A stretch of 25,376 nt of DNA from Allomeiothermus sp035760705 (GTDB taxonomy: Bacteria; Deinococcota; Deinococci; Deinococcales; Thermaceae). A program made the position numbers and the translations under genes. The stretch covers positions 1 through 25,376 of the forward strand of contig DASTSL010000138.1 of the NCBI GenBank assembly GCA_035760705.1, given 5' to 3'. Within the stretch, counting starts at the first letter, position 1, and every line of letters begins with the position of its first letter. Of the stretch, positions 10,235 to 17,856 are shown piece by piece. The notes beneath the pieces were generated by a model, which had not been told where the DNA came from, searched no databases, and worked only from the letters and a program-made list of their open reading frames with translations.

Positions 10235-11541
10235 TGCAGACCGTGAGCGAACTCTCCCGCGATCTCGTGCTCGAGGTCTCCAAGAAGCTGCAAGAGCCCC
10301 AGTGGCTGCTGGAAAAGCGCCTCGCCGCCTGGGAAGCCTTCACCCAGCTCCCCTACCCCACCCTCAAGACCGAGGAGTGGCGCTACACCGACCTCGCCAA
10401 GGTGCCCTTCGAGACGCTCGCCCTCGAGCGCCCCAGCGGCAAAAAGCTCAGCCGAGAAGCCCTGCCCGCCGAGGTCAAAGCCCGCCTCGAGCAGTCCCAT
10501 CTCTCAGGGTTCGCGGTGTTCGTGGGCTCGGACTTGGTTTACCTCGAGCTTCCCGAGGAGCTGAGGGCTAAGGGCGTGGTGCTCACCACGATCGCCGAGG
10601 CGCTAAAAACCCACGAAGCCCAAATCCAAGAAGCCCTATTCCGCGCGGTGGGTTGGAACGAAAAGTTACAGGCCTACACTGCCGCGCTTTTCACCCACGG
10701 GGCCTTCCTCTTCGTGCCCAAAGGCGTGGAGTTCGATACCCCGATCGGGGTGTTCAACTACCTGGGGGGCGGCCAGCTTTCCATCGGGCGCACCCTGATC
10801 GTCGCGGAGGCCAACAGCAAGGCCGTCTACATCGAGGAGTACGTCTCCCCCGCCCAGGTGAAAGAGGGGGTGAACCTCTCGGTGAGCGAGCTGATCTTGG
10901 GGCAGGGAGCCCAGCTCCGGCATTCGCACGTGCAGACGCTGGCCCTGGGCTTCTACCACTTCCACCGCACCCGGGCGGTCTTGGAGCGCGACGCCCGTCT
11001 CAACGACCTCACCGCGACCTTCGGCGGCACGCTGGCTCGTGCGGAAACCCAGTCCGAACTGGCCGGGCCGGGGGCCGACAGCGAGATGCTGGGCCTGTAC
11101 TTCGCCCACGGCGACCAGCACCTCGACCACTACACCCTCCAGCACCATGCCCAGCACCACACCAAGAGCGATTTGCTCTACAAGGGCGCGGTAAAGGACC
11201 AGGCCCACACCGTCTACTCGGGGCTCATCAAGCTCGAGGAGGCCGCACAAAAAGCCGACGCCTATCAGTCGAACCGCAACCTGCTCCTTTCCAGCGAGGC
11301 GCGGGTGGACTCTATCCCCCAGCTCGAGATCGCCGCCAACGAGGTGCGCTGCACCCACGGCAGCACCACTTCGCCGGTGGACGAGGCGCAGCTTTTCTAC
11401 CTGATGAGCCGGGGCGTGCCCAAGCACGTGGCCCAACAGGTGCTGGTGAAGGCCCACCTCTACGACGTGCTGACCCGGATCCCGCTCGAAGCCCTGCGCG
11501 AGCACATCGAGCGGGTGATCGAGGAAAAGGTTCGTCTTTGA
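10234..11541 (+). CDS. sufD: Fe-S cluster assembly protein SufD
   Basis: SufD is the SufB paralogue that completes the SufBC2D scaffold and is needed for iron entry. ATG 10234 overlaps the sufB stop codon as TAATG and gives a 435-residue product. The frame is open far upstream inside sufB, but only this start matches the family N-terminus (an amphipathic helix, then QEPQWLLEKRLAAWEAF and the EEWRYTDL motif). The beta-helix core begins near FLFVPKGVEFDTPIGV. The conserved His of VRCTHGSTT, residue 375, corresponds to the iron-related His360 of E. coli SufD. The last helices (RIPLEALREHIERVIEEK) form the SufC contact. Confidence 0.96.
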   Translation: MQTVSELSRDLVLEVSKKLQEPQWLLEKRLAAWEAFTQLPYPTLKTEEWRYTDLAKVPFETLALERPSGKKLSREALPAEVKARLEQSHLSGFAVFVGSDLVYLELPEELRAKGVVLTTIAEALKTHEAQIQEALFRAVGWNEKLQAYTAALFTHGAFLFVPKGVEFDTPIGVFNYLGGGQLSIGRTLIVAEANSKAVYIEEYVSPAQVKEGVNLSVSELILGQGAQLRHSHVQTLALGFYHFHRTRAVLERDARLNDLTATFGGTLARAETQSELAGPGADSEMLGLYFAHGDQHLDHYTLQHHAQHHTKSDLLYKGAVKDQAHTVYSGLIKLEEAAQKADAYQSNRNLLLSSEARVDSIPQLEIAANEVRCTHGSTTSPVDEAQLFYLMSRGVPKHVAQQVLVKAHLYDVLTRIPLEALREHIERVIEEKVRL

Positions 11542-11550
11542 TCGCCCAAC

Positions 11551-11620
11551 GCCGAACGCATAACGCCAAACGCCCCACCCCGGCTGTATGCGTTTGGCGT
11601 TATGCGTCTAGCGTTTAGCA
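11551..11620. repeat. perfect 18-bp inverted repeat between sufD and the Rieske gene
   Basis: Arm ACGCATAACGCCAAACGC (11556-11573) and its exact reverse complement (11590-11607) flank a 16-nt loop, with partial extra units on both sides (CAACGCCGAACGC before, CTAGCGTTTAGC after). It is an intergenic repeat of a different family from the GCTGATAGC hairpins. It takes up nearly all of the 84-bp gap, including the place where a ribosome site for the Rieske gene would be expected. Confidence 0.85.
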
Positions 11621-11625
11621 CTCTT

Positions 11626-11931
11626 ATGCCCTGGATTCCCGTCGCAAACATCGAAGAGTTCGAAAACGGACGCAAGGTAGTCGAGGTGGCCGGGGAGAAA
11701 ACCCCGATCCTGCTCCTTTTGGCCGGGGACGAGGTCTTCGCCATCTCGGACATCTGCACCCACGACCGCAACCCGCTCTCGGACGGGCCGGTGGAGGGGG
11801 AATTCATCAAATGCACCCGGCACGGGGCCCGGTTCAACCTGCGCACCGGCAAGGCCACCCTACCGGCCCCCCGGCCCGTGAAAGCCTATAAGGCCAAGCT
11901 GGAGGGCGGGCAAGTCTGGCTCGAGGTATAA
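11626..11931 (+). CDS. Rieske-type [2Fe-2S] ferredoxin
   Basis: This small soluble Rieske protein of 101 residues carries both cluster motifs: C44-T-H46 (ICTHDRNPL) and C63-T-R-H66 (IKCTRHGARF), separated by 16 residues. It resembles the ferredoxin components of Rieske non-heme dioxygenases (NirD/BphF-like) rather than membrane cytochrome bc1 subunits, since there is no N-terminal membrane anchor. Its place at the end of sufCBD suggests an electron-donor role in cluster assembly or repair, which is inference. ATG 11626 was preferred by homology of the start (MPWIPVANIEEF); an in-frame ATG at 11602 lies inside the upstream repeat. No Shine-Dalgarno is visible, perhaps displaced by the repeat. 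Confidence 0.92.
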   Translation: MPWIPVANIEEFENGRKVVEVAGEKTPILLLLAGDEVFAISDICTHDRNPLSDGPVEGEFIKCTRHGARFNLRTGKATLPAPRPVKAYKAKLEGGQVWLEV

Positions 11932-11966
11932 GCGAAACAAATATAAACTCCCCAGGAAACACCCCT

Positions 11967-12004
11967 AAAAATTACCCCCCCGACACCCTCGGGGGGTAAT
12001 TTTT
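11967..12004. terminator. strong bidirectional intrinsic terminator after the suf operon
   Basis: The 14-bp arms AAAAATTACCCCCC (11967-11980) and GGGGGGTAATTTTT (11991-12004) enclose a 10-nt loop. The stem ends in an A-run and a T-run, so it can stop transcription from either side. It separates sufCBD-Rieske from the protease cluster. Confidence 0.9.
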
Positions 12005-12085
12005 GCTTGGCCTAGGCCGAGCACGTAACGCTGTCTGTAACGGTAGAACTTTATATTTTGTTTATTCTTTGCTCCTACCCTTCTA

Positions 12086-12115
12086 TTGACACAGTCTCTA
12101 CTTTTTGAGCATACG
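12086..12115 (+). promoter_or_regulatory. promoter of the protease/CHAT cluster, likely leaderless
   Basis: A perfect -35 TTGACA (12086-12091) is followed 18 bp later by a weak -10 CATACG (12110-12115). The expected transcript start, around 12122, is only about two bases before ATG 12124, which has no Shine-Dalgarno. This fits leaderless translation, common in Deinococcota. Confidence 0.5.
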
Positions 12116-12123
12116 TCTGGCTA

Positions 12124-14010
12124 ATGGCATGGAGAAGGGAGTTGAGCAGGGTGCAGCATCAACTATACAAAGGGAGGTGGGGGCTCGTGTTGCTCTTGGC
12201 CTTCCTCCTCGCCGCCTGCGGGATCACCCCACCCCCCGATCCCGCCGCCCAGGGCGATAACGGTTATCTGCTCACCGTGCCGGTGAGCAGCACCGACACC
12301 GCCGAAGCCCTCACCCACAAGTTCGGCGGGAAGGTGATCGCCTGGCAGCCCAAAGCCGGTTTCGCCATCCTCCAGCTCAGCACCGTGGAAGCCCAGAGCC
12401 TGCGCTCGAGCCCCACGGTCGCCCTGCAAAGCACCACGCTCGAGCCGAACACCGAGGTCGAGGCCCCCGACACCGAAGCGCTGGGGTACTCGGCCTGGGC
12501 GGATGGATATTCGGCGTGGGCCGACGGAACGGGCTCGCTGCCGGTTTTGCCCAGCACGAACCGTCCTGCTTTCATGCAGATCAAGCTGCCGCAGGCCCAG
12601 GCTATGTCGTGGAACTACGGGCTGGGCGTGACGGTGGCCGTGATCGATACCGGCCTCGACCTCAACCACCCCGCCTTCCAGGGCCGGCTGGCCCCCTCGG
12701 CCCAGTGGAAAGACTACGTGGATGGGGATAACTACCCACAGGAAGTCTCGGGGAGCCGTTACGGCCACGGTACAGCGGTCGCCGGGCTGATCCTCCAGGT
12801 GGCCCCCAAGGCCAAGATCCTGCCCATCCGGGTGCTACGTCCTACCGGCTCGGGGAACATGTCCAACGTGATCTCGGCGATCAGCTATGCGGTATCCCAA
12901 GGTGCCAGGGTCATCAACCTCTCTTTGGGGACCAAGATCAGCAGCAGCGCGCTCCAGACCATGCTCAACTACGCCACCAGCAATTCTGTTTTCGTGATCG
13001 CCTCCGCCGGGAACACTGGGGATAGCAGCATGTCCTACCCGGCAGCGCTGGCCAAGACCGCCAACAACTCGCAGTACGTGATCAGCGTCGGCAGCATCAC
13101 CAAAGACGACGACAAATCCATCTTCTCCTGTGAAGGGAAGGGCCTCGAGCTGTACGCCCCCGGCGAGCAGCTTTATAGCGCCTATCCGGGCGGCCAGGTG
13201 GCCCGCTTTACCGGAACCTCCTTCGCGGCACCGCTGGTGACGGGCGGGGTGGCCCTGATGCTAGGCGATGGCGCCAACCCCGGCTCGGTCGAGGGCTACC
13301 TCACCCAGACCGCGCAGGGCCTGCGGAGTGGCAAGGACAACGCCTACGGCATCATGAACCTGCTCGCGGCCTCGCAGAAAGCACCCGGCGCCCGGCACCG
13401 CATGGCCCTCTTGGTGGTGGGCAACCCTACCCTGAGCAGCGCCGACAGCGTGGTCAAAAGCCGCCTGGAGAGCCTGGGCTACACCGTAAGCGTGGTGGGC
13501 GACCTGGCCTCGAGCAGCGCCGACGCCGCGGGCAAGGAGCTGGTGGTGATCTCCTCGACGGTCGGCTCCACCAACGTGGGCAGCAAGTTCCGTGACGTGG
13601 CGGTTCCCGTGGTGATGTGGGAGAACAGCCTCTACGACGACATGAAGATGACCGGGACGGTCGAAGCCGACACCGGCGACGAGTTCGTTGCCACCGGGGT
13701 CAGCCAGCTCAGCATCAGCAGCACCCACCCGCTGGCGGCGGGCCTGACCGATAAACTCGCGGTCTATACCAGCAACGATGACATGGCCTGGGGCCGACCC
13801 AGCAGCGGTGCGGTCCGGGCGGCCACGCTGACTTCGGACTCGAGCAAGGCGGTCATCTTCGGCTACAACCAGGGGGCCGCGATGGTCGGGATGACGGCCC
13901 CGGCCCGCCGGGTCGGCTTCTTCTTGCGCGACCTGGGGGCCAGCAAGTGGACCACGCAAGGCGCTCAGCTCTTCGAGGCTGCGGTGACCTGGGCGGTTAC
14001 CGGGAATTAA
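12124..14010 (+). CDS. subtilisin-family (S8) serine protease, predicted lipoprotein, with C-terminal Rossmann-like domain
   Basis: This 628-residue exported serine endoprotease has an N-terminal signal with a hydrophobic run (21-30) and a lipobox L29-A-A-C32, so it is probably anchored by lipidation. Residues ~48-105 look like an I9-type propeptide. A tandem GYSAWADGYSAWADG at 121-135 lies in the linker. The catalytic triad is complete: D175 (VIDTGLD), H215 (GHGTAVAG) and S366 (GTSFAAP), with oxyanion N297 (ASAGN). Residues ~413-628 form an alpha/beta domain (MALLVVGNPTLSSADSVV onward) that resembles ThuA/class I amidotransferase-like folds and is of unknown role. ATG 12124 fits the promoter as a leaderless start; GTG 12151 behind AAGGGAG is an alternative and would shorten the signal's n-region. 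It opens a four-gene cluster and ends 9 bp before the next gene. Confidence 0.94.
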   Translation: MAWRRELSRVQHQLYKGRWGLVLLLAFLLAACGITPPPDPAAQGDNGYLLTVPVSSTDTAEALTHKFGGKVIAWQPKAGFAILQLSTVEAQSLRSSPTVALQSTTLEPNTEVEAPDTEALGYSAWADGYSAWADGTGSLPVLPSTNRPAFMQIKLPQAQAMSWNYGLGVTVAVIDTGLDLNHPAFQGRLAPSAQWKDYVDGDNYPQEVSGSRYGHGTAVAGLILQVAPKAKILPIRVLRPTGSGNMSNVISAISYAVSQGARVINLSLGTKISSSALQTMLNYATSNSVFVIASAGNTGDSSMSYPAALAKTANNSQYVISVGSITKDDDKSIFSCEGKGLELYAPGEQLYSAYPGGQVARFTGTSFAAPLVTGGVALMLGDGANPGSVEGYLTQTAQGLRSGKDNAYGIMNLLAASQKAPGARHRMALLVVGNPTLSSADSVVKSRLESLGYTVSVVGDLASSSADAAGKELVVISSTVGSTNVGSKFRDVAVPVVMWENSLYDDMKMTGTVEADTGDEFVATGVSQLSISSTHPLAAGLTDKLAVYTSNDDMAWGRPSSGAVRAATLTSDSSKAVIFGYNQGAAMVGMTAPARRVGFFLRDLGASKWTTQGAQLFEAAVTWAVTGN

Positions 14011-14019
14011 GGGTGAACC

Positions 14020-14430
14020 ATGTACGAGACTAAAACCGCCCACGTCGAAGCTATCCTGATCATGGACACCCGCTCGGTGAGGGCCGGGCTGCGCAACCAA
14101 GACCTCGCCGGGAACTGGTCGCGGCTGTATAAGGCCAATCAGCTTTACCTGGACCTGAGCCTCAAGGTGGAAAGGGGTTCCGCCGTGCTGATGGGCCAGG
14201 TTATCGAGGCCAAGCCTTTAGAGAGCCGGCCTACCGACGCCAAGCCGGAACCGGTGGAGTCCACCCTCAAAGGCCAGGCCCGGCTCAAGACCCTTTCCGA
14301 CACCGTGGCGGCTCAGGTGGATCTGGACGAATCCGGCGGCTTCCGGCTGGATCTGCCGCGGGGGGTCACCCACCACCTCGAGGTCCGCCTGAGCGGTCTC
14401 ACCGTGAGGATCAGCGACCTCACCGCCTAG
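14020..14430 (+). CDS. small beta-rich protein of the CHAT cluster, unknown function
   Basis: This is a 136-residue cytoplasmic-looking protein with no signal peptide, membrane segment or cysteine motif. The pattern is short beta-strands with alternating hydrophobics (LYLDLSLKVERGSAVLMGQV, then GGFRLDLPRGVTHHLEVRLS and LTVRISDL). The segment DESGGFRLDLPRG resembles the G-x-F/Y turn of transthyretin-like or carboxypeptidase-regulatory beta-sandwiches, and I recall similar small proteins beside TPR-CHAT genes; both points are inference. It starts 9 bp after the protease stop and ends 8 bp before the GGDEF gene, so it belongs to the same transcript. It could be an adaptor or substrate for the CHAT protease. 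Confidence 0.78.
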   Translation: MYETKTAHVEAILIMDTRSVRAGLRNQDLAGNWSRLYKANQLYLDLSLKVERGSAVLMGQVIEAKPLESRPTDAKPEPVESTLKGQARLKTLSDTVAAQVDLDESGGFRLDLPRGVTHHLEVRLSGLTVRISDLTA

Positions 14431-14438
14431 GGCGAGCC

Positions 14439-16466
14439 ATGGCCGACCCCAAACGCCATCTGCCCACCGGGAACGAAGGCCCGCACGAACGCTCCCGTGC
14501 CGAAATCGGCGCCGCACCGGGCGGGCCTTCACCGGCCCTGTTGGAACGGCTGCTCCAGGCCCAAAACCCCGAGCAGCTTTACCACCAGTTCCTGTTGGGG
14601 CTCTCCGAGGCGGTGCCCGCCATCCAGCACGCCTTGGTGCTGGTCAAGGACGCCAACGGCTACTTCCAGTACCTGGGAGCTTACGGCATCCCCGGCGAAC
14701 TCTGGCGGGGCCTGGAGGGGCTCCCCGAGGCCCATATCCGCGCCGACTTTCCCCCTGGTGAAACCGCCTGGTACCGTGGCGAAAGCCACCTGGAGACGGG
14801 CTACCACCTGCCGGGTTTGAGCACCTTCGAACTGGTGAACGACCTCCAAGCCCTGCTCCCCGCCCCGGTCTCGCAGACCCTGACCCTCCCGCTTCTGGCC
14901 CAGGGCCAGGTCTGGGCGCTCCTCAACCTGCACGGCTGCGAACTGAAACCCGATCACCGCGAAGCCGTATACGCTTACCTTGAGCGGGTCATCGGCATCG
15001 TCCGCCAGGTGCACGAGTACCAGCAGAGCAAACGTCGTTCGCTGTGGCTGGGGGCGATCAACAGCCTGTTACGCCTGCCCCGCGAACACCCCCTGGAAAC
15101 CGCGCTGCAAGACGCCCTGGAGGAGGCTCTGCGGCTCTCCGAGGCTGACGGGGCCCGGCTGGTGAGCTTCGAGGGGGACGAGGTACGCACCCTGGCCCAA
15201 GCCGGCTGGGGGGTAGGCCTCGAGACCCCCGAGCGAGGCCGCCCGGTGCGGGCGCTGGAGGTCGAAGCCGCCCTGACCCGCACGGTGCGGTTCAAGCTCT
15301 CGCGGGGCGAGCAGATCAGCATTCCCCGCTACGACCTCTACCCCGACCACCGCCCCGAACTGGCCGAGGCCGGGCTCTCGAGCCTGGTGGCCCTGCCGGT
15401 GCAACGCCCGGGGGTGGAAGGGGGTGCCTTGCTCCTCTTCAAGACCCAATCGCACTGGCTCCCCGACCTGCAAACCCGTGAACTCTTGCAGGACATGGCC
15501 GCCGCCATCGGGATCGTGCGGCACGAGCGCTTGCTGCAAGAAGAGCTGTCCTGGGCGGCCTACACCGACCCGCTCACCGGGCTGGGCAACCGCCGGGCTT
15601 TCGAGCGCGACCTGGAAAACCTGCACCGACTGGATTCGGGCCGGCTCTTGATGCTGGCCCTGCTGGACCTGGACGGTTTCAAGGCCATCAACGACACCCA
15701 CGGCCACGTCCACGCCGACCACGTGCTGGTGCGGCTCGGGGCCACCCTCAAAGCCCGGGCCAGGGCCGGAGACCGGGCCTACCGGCTGGGCGGCGACGAG
15801 TTCGCCCTGATCATCGAGGGTTCGGCCTCGCTGGACGTGAGCCGTACCGCCGAGCGCTATCGCTTTCTGATCGAAGAGATCAAGGTAGCCGACGGCGAGT
15901 ACCTCAAGGCCAGCCTGGGCTACGCGGTGCTGCCTGGCGATGCCCAAGACCTGGCCGATTTGTGGCGGGTGGCCGACGACCGCATGTACGACGACAAGGC
16001 CCTGCGCCGGCTGCTGGGGGGTGCCGCCTCGAGCCCCCAGGAGGCCCGCCGGAACTCCTCGAAAGAGCCTCTCAGCCCCGAACCCTCCACACCCCTCAGC
16101 CGCCTCACCACCCGCTTGGGTCAGGCCGCTGGGCTGGGCCCCGCCGAACTCCAAGCCCTGGCCTGGGCGGTAGGCCCGGCGGAGGCTTCCGGCGAGGTCG
16201 TCACGTTGCCCCAGGCCGTCTTGCGCGAGGCCATGGCCCTGCTGGGTGCCCAGTACGAGCGCTGGGACGGGAAGGGGCTGCCCCAGGGGCTCGCGGGTGA
16301 GTCCATCCCGCTGGCGGTGCGGGTTTTGCAGGTGGCCCGCGATTACCTGCGGTTGGGGGGATCCGCTGTGGCCCTGGCCGCCCTCCGAGCTGAGGCTAGG
16401 AAAGCCTATGACCCCCGCCTGGTCCAACTTCTGGCCCAGATCGTAGGGACTCCCCCCGATCGCTAA
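14439..16466 (+). CDS. GAF-GAF-GGDEF diguanylate cyclase with degenerate HD-GYP tail
   Basis: This is a predicted soluble diguanylate cyclase of 675 residues making cyclic di-GMP. Two GAF-like sensor domains occupy about 32-195 and 210-370. The GGDEF domain (about 385-530) has LDLDGFKAINDTHGH, an intact GGDEF at 451-455 and the inhibitory RxxD (RAGD) at 442-445. The C-terminal ~120 residues contain QYERWDGKGLPQGL (605-618) and ESIPLAVRVLQVARDYL, clearly related to the HHxxWDGxGYP and IPLxARILxVAD motifs of HD-GYP phosphodiesterases. Here HH became QY, GYP became GLP, and the upstream HD metal ligands are missing, so this part is probably a non-catalytic binding or dimer module. GGGCGAG at 14430-14436 supports ATG 14439. 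It lies between the small beta-rich protein and the TPR-CHAT gene. Confidence 0.92.
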   Translation: MADPKRHLPTGNEGPHERSRAEIGAAPGGPSPALLERLLQAQNPEQLYHQFLLGLSEAVPAIQHALVLVKDANGYFQYLGAYGIPGELWRGLEGLPEAHIRADFPPGETAWYRGESHLETGYHLPGLSTFELVNDLQALLPAPVSQTLTLPLLAQGQVWALLNLHGCELKPDHREAVYAYLERVIGIVRQVHEYQQSKRRSLWLGAINSLLRLPREHPLETALQDALEEALRLSEADGARLVSFEGDEVRTLAQAGWGVGLETPERGRPVRALEVEAALTRTVRFKLSRGEQISIPRYDLYPDHRPELAEAGLSSLVALPVQRPGVEGGALLLFKTQSHWLPDLQTRELLQDMAAAIGIVRHERLLQEELSWAAYTDPLTGLGNRRAFERDLENLHRLDSGRLLMLALLDLDGFKAINDTHGHVHADHVLVRLGATLKARARAGDRAYRLGGDEFALIIEGSASLDVSRTAERYRFLIEEIKVADGEYLKASLGYAVLPGDAQDLADLWRVADDRMYDDKALRRLLGGAASSPQEARRNSSKEPLSPEPSTPLSRLTTRLGQAAGLGPAELQALAWAVGPAEASGEVVTLPQAVLREAMALLGAQYERWDGKGLPQGLAGESIPLAVRVLQVARDYLRLGGSAVALAALRAEARKAYDPRLVQLLAQIVGTPPDR

Positions 16467-16479
16467 ACCCCGGGCCGGT

Positions 16480-17856
16480 ATGATATTGGGCGATCTGCTC
16501 ATGGCCGAAGCTTCCGGCGTCTCCCCGGTACAGCTCGCTCAGCTCCTGCTGGACGAGCCCGAGAAGGCCCGGCGCGAGGCTTATCTGCGGCAGGCCGACC
16601 CCGGGTCAGCCGGCCTCGAGCTGGTGCAAGCCCTCAAGGCAGAGGTAGACCGCCACAAGGACGCCGACGGGGCGAGGGCCCTGCTGGCCGGGGAGCGCGC
16701 CTTGGAAGCCGCCCAGCAGGCGGCGGACCCGCTGGCCCGGCCCCTGGGGCTATGGGCCTACGCCTTGGGGCTCACCGTGCAGGGCCGTTTCCAAGAAGCC
16801 TTGCCGGTGCTCGAGGAGGCCCGCACCCTCTACGTCCGGCTGGGCCGAGCCGAGGAGGCCGCCCGCGTCACCCAGCGGCAGATCCAGGCCCTGGCCATGA
16901 CCGGGAGCTTAGAAGAAGCCCTCGTTCGAGCCGAGGAGGTGTATGGCCTCTTCACCCAGGCGGGCGCCCAGCGCGACGCGGCTTCGGCCCGGATCAACCA
17001 GGGGATCATCCTCTACCGGCTGGGGCGGAGCGCCGAGTCCGAGGCGGTGCTGCGCCAGGCCCTGGAGCTCTCGCGCGAACTGGGCGACGAGATCAACATG
17101 GCCAAGGCCCACTTGAACCTGGGCTACGCCTTACAGGAGCAAGACCGCTTCCGCGAAGCCCTCGAGCACTTCCAAGCCGCCCTGGACATCTTCCAAAAAC
17201 GCGGGCAGACCGAGGCCACCGCCGGAACCAGCCTGGACATGGCCCTCCTGTACCGCAAGGAAGGCCGGGCTACGAAGCCCTGCCGGGGCAGTACGCCCGC
17301 TGGCCCTCCTGTACCGCAAGGAAGGCCGACTGACCCAGGCCCTGAGCCTGCTGAGCCGGGTCCGGGCCCTCTATGGGCGCCTGGGGGGCAGCCCCGGGGC
17401 GGCCCTGGCCCAGCTCGAGGAGGCCCGAGTCCACCTGGACCTGAATCTCCTGGAAGAGACCGAGCAGTTGGCCCAGGAGCTGGTACAGGTCTTCGCCGAG
17501 CGGGGTATGCAGCTCGAGCGCAGCGAGGCCCTGACCGTTTTGGGCACCGCCCAGGCCAAGGCCGGGCAGTGGGAGAAAGCCCAGGCCACCTTGGGGCAGG
17601 CCCGCCAGGCCTGGCTCGAGCTAGGTATCCCGGTCCAGGCCGCCTGGGCAGACCTGGCGCTGGCCCGGGTGCGAGTAGAACAGGGGCGGCAGGGCGACTG
17701 GCCGATGACCGAGTCGGCCTGGGAACTGGCCGAGCAAGCCGCCCGGACCCTGGGCGAGGCCAGGGTCCGCTCAGCCCAGGCCCTGGCCCTGAGCGTGGTG
17801 GCCGAGGCCGCCTTGCTGATGGGGCAGCTCGAGTTCGCCCAGGAACGGCTGCTTGA
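16480..17856 (+). CDS. TPR-CHAT protein, N-terminal TPR half (frameshifted gene)
   Basis: Residues 1 to ~262 are a good TPR array (for example DAASARINQGIILYRLGRSA and MAKAHLNLGYALQEQDRFRE). After LLYRKEGR, at base ~17267, the frame turns into Gly/Pro/Arg-rich nonsense until the stop at 17856, while true coding continues in the +1-shifted frame that ends at 19429. The break coincides with a 28-bp direct repeat (17240-17267 and 17301-17328) whose 61-bp offset is not a multiple of three. Removing 61 bp rebuilds one 962-residue frame reading LLYRKEGRLTQALSLL. So this is the front half of one broken gene, or of one wrongly assembled gene. The start may be ATG 16480 or in-frame ATG 16501; neither has a good ribosome site. 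The gap to the GGDEF gene is 13 bp. Confidence 0.75.
   Translation: MILGDLLMAEASGVSPVQLAQLLLDEPEKARREAYLRQADPGSAGLELVQALKAEVDRHKDADGARALLAGERALEAAQQAADPLARPLGLWAYALGLTVQGRFQEALPVLEEARTLYVRLGRAEEAARVTQRQIQALAMTGSLEEALVRAEEVYGLFTQAGAQRDAASARINQGIILYRLGRSAESEAVLRQALELSRELGDEINMAKAHLNLGYALQEQDRFREALEHFQAALDIFQKRGQTEATAGTSLDMALLYRKEGRATKPCRGSTPAGPPVPQGRPTDPGPEPAEPGPGPLWAPGGQPRGGPGPARGGPSPPGPESPGRDRAVGPGAGTGLRRAGYAARAQRGPDRFGHRPGQGRAVGESPGHLGAGPPGLARARYPGPGRLGRPGAGPGASRTGAAGRLADDRVGLGTGRASRPDPGRGQGPLSPGPGPERGGRGRLADGAARVRPGTAA
17240..17328 (+). repeat. 28-bp direct repeat causing the TPR-CHAT frameshift
   Basis: Identical 28-base copies lie at 17240-17267 and 17301-17328, beginning TGGCCCTCCTGTACCGC. 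The first encodes ALLYRKEGR in the upstream frame, the second the same residues in the downstream frame. The 33 bases between them do not repeat what follows copy 2 exactly, so it is not a clean 61-bp tandem duplication. Confidence 0.95.
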
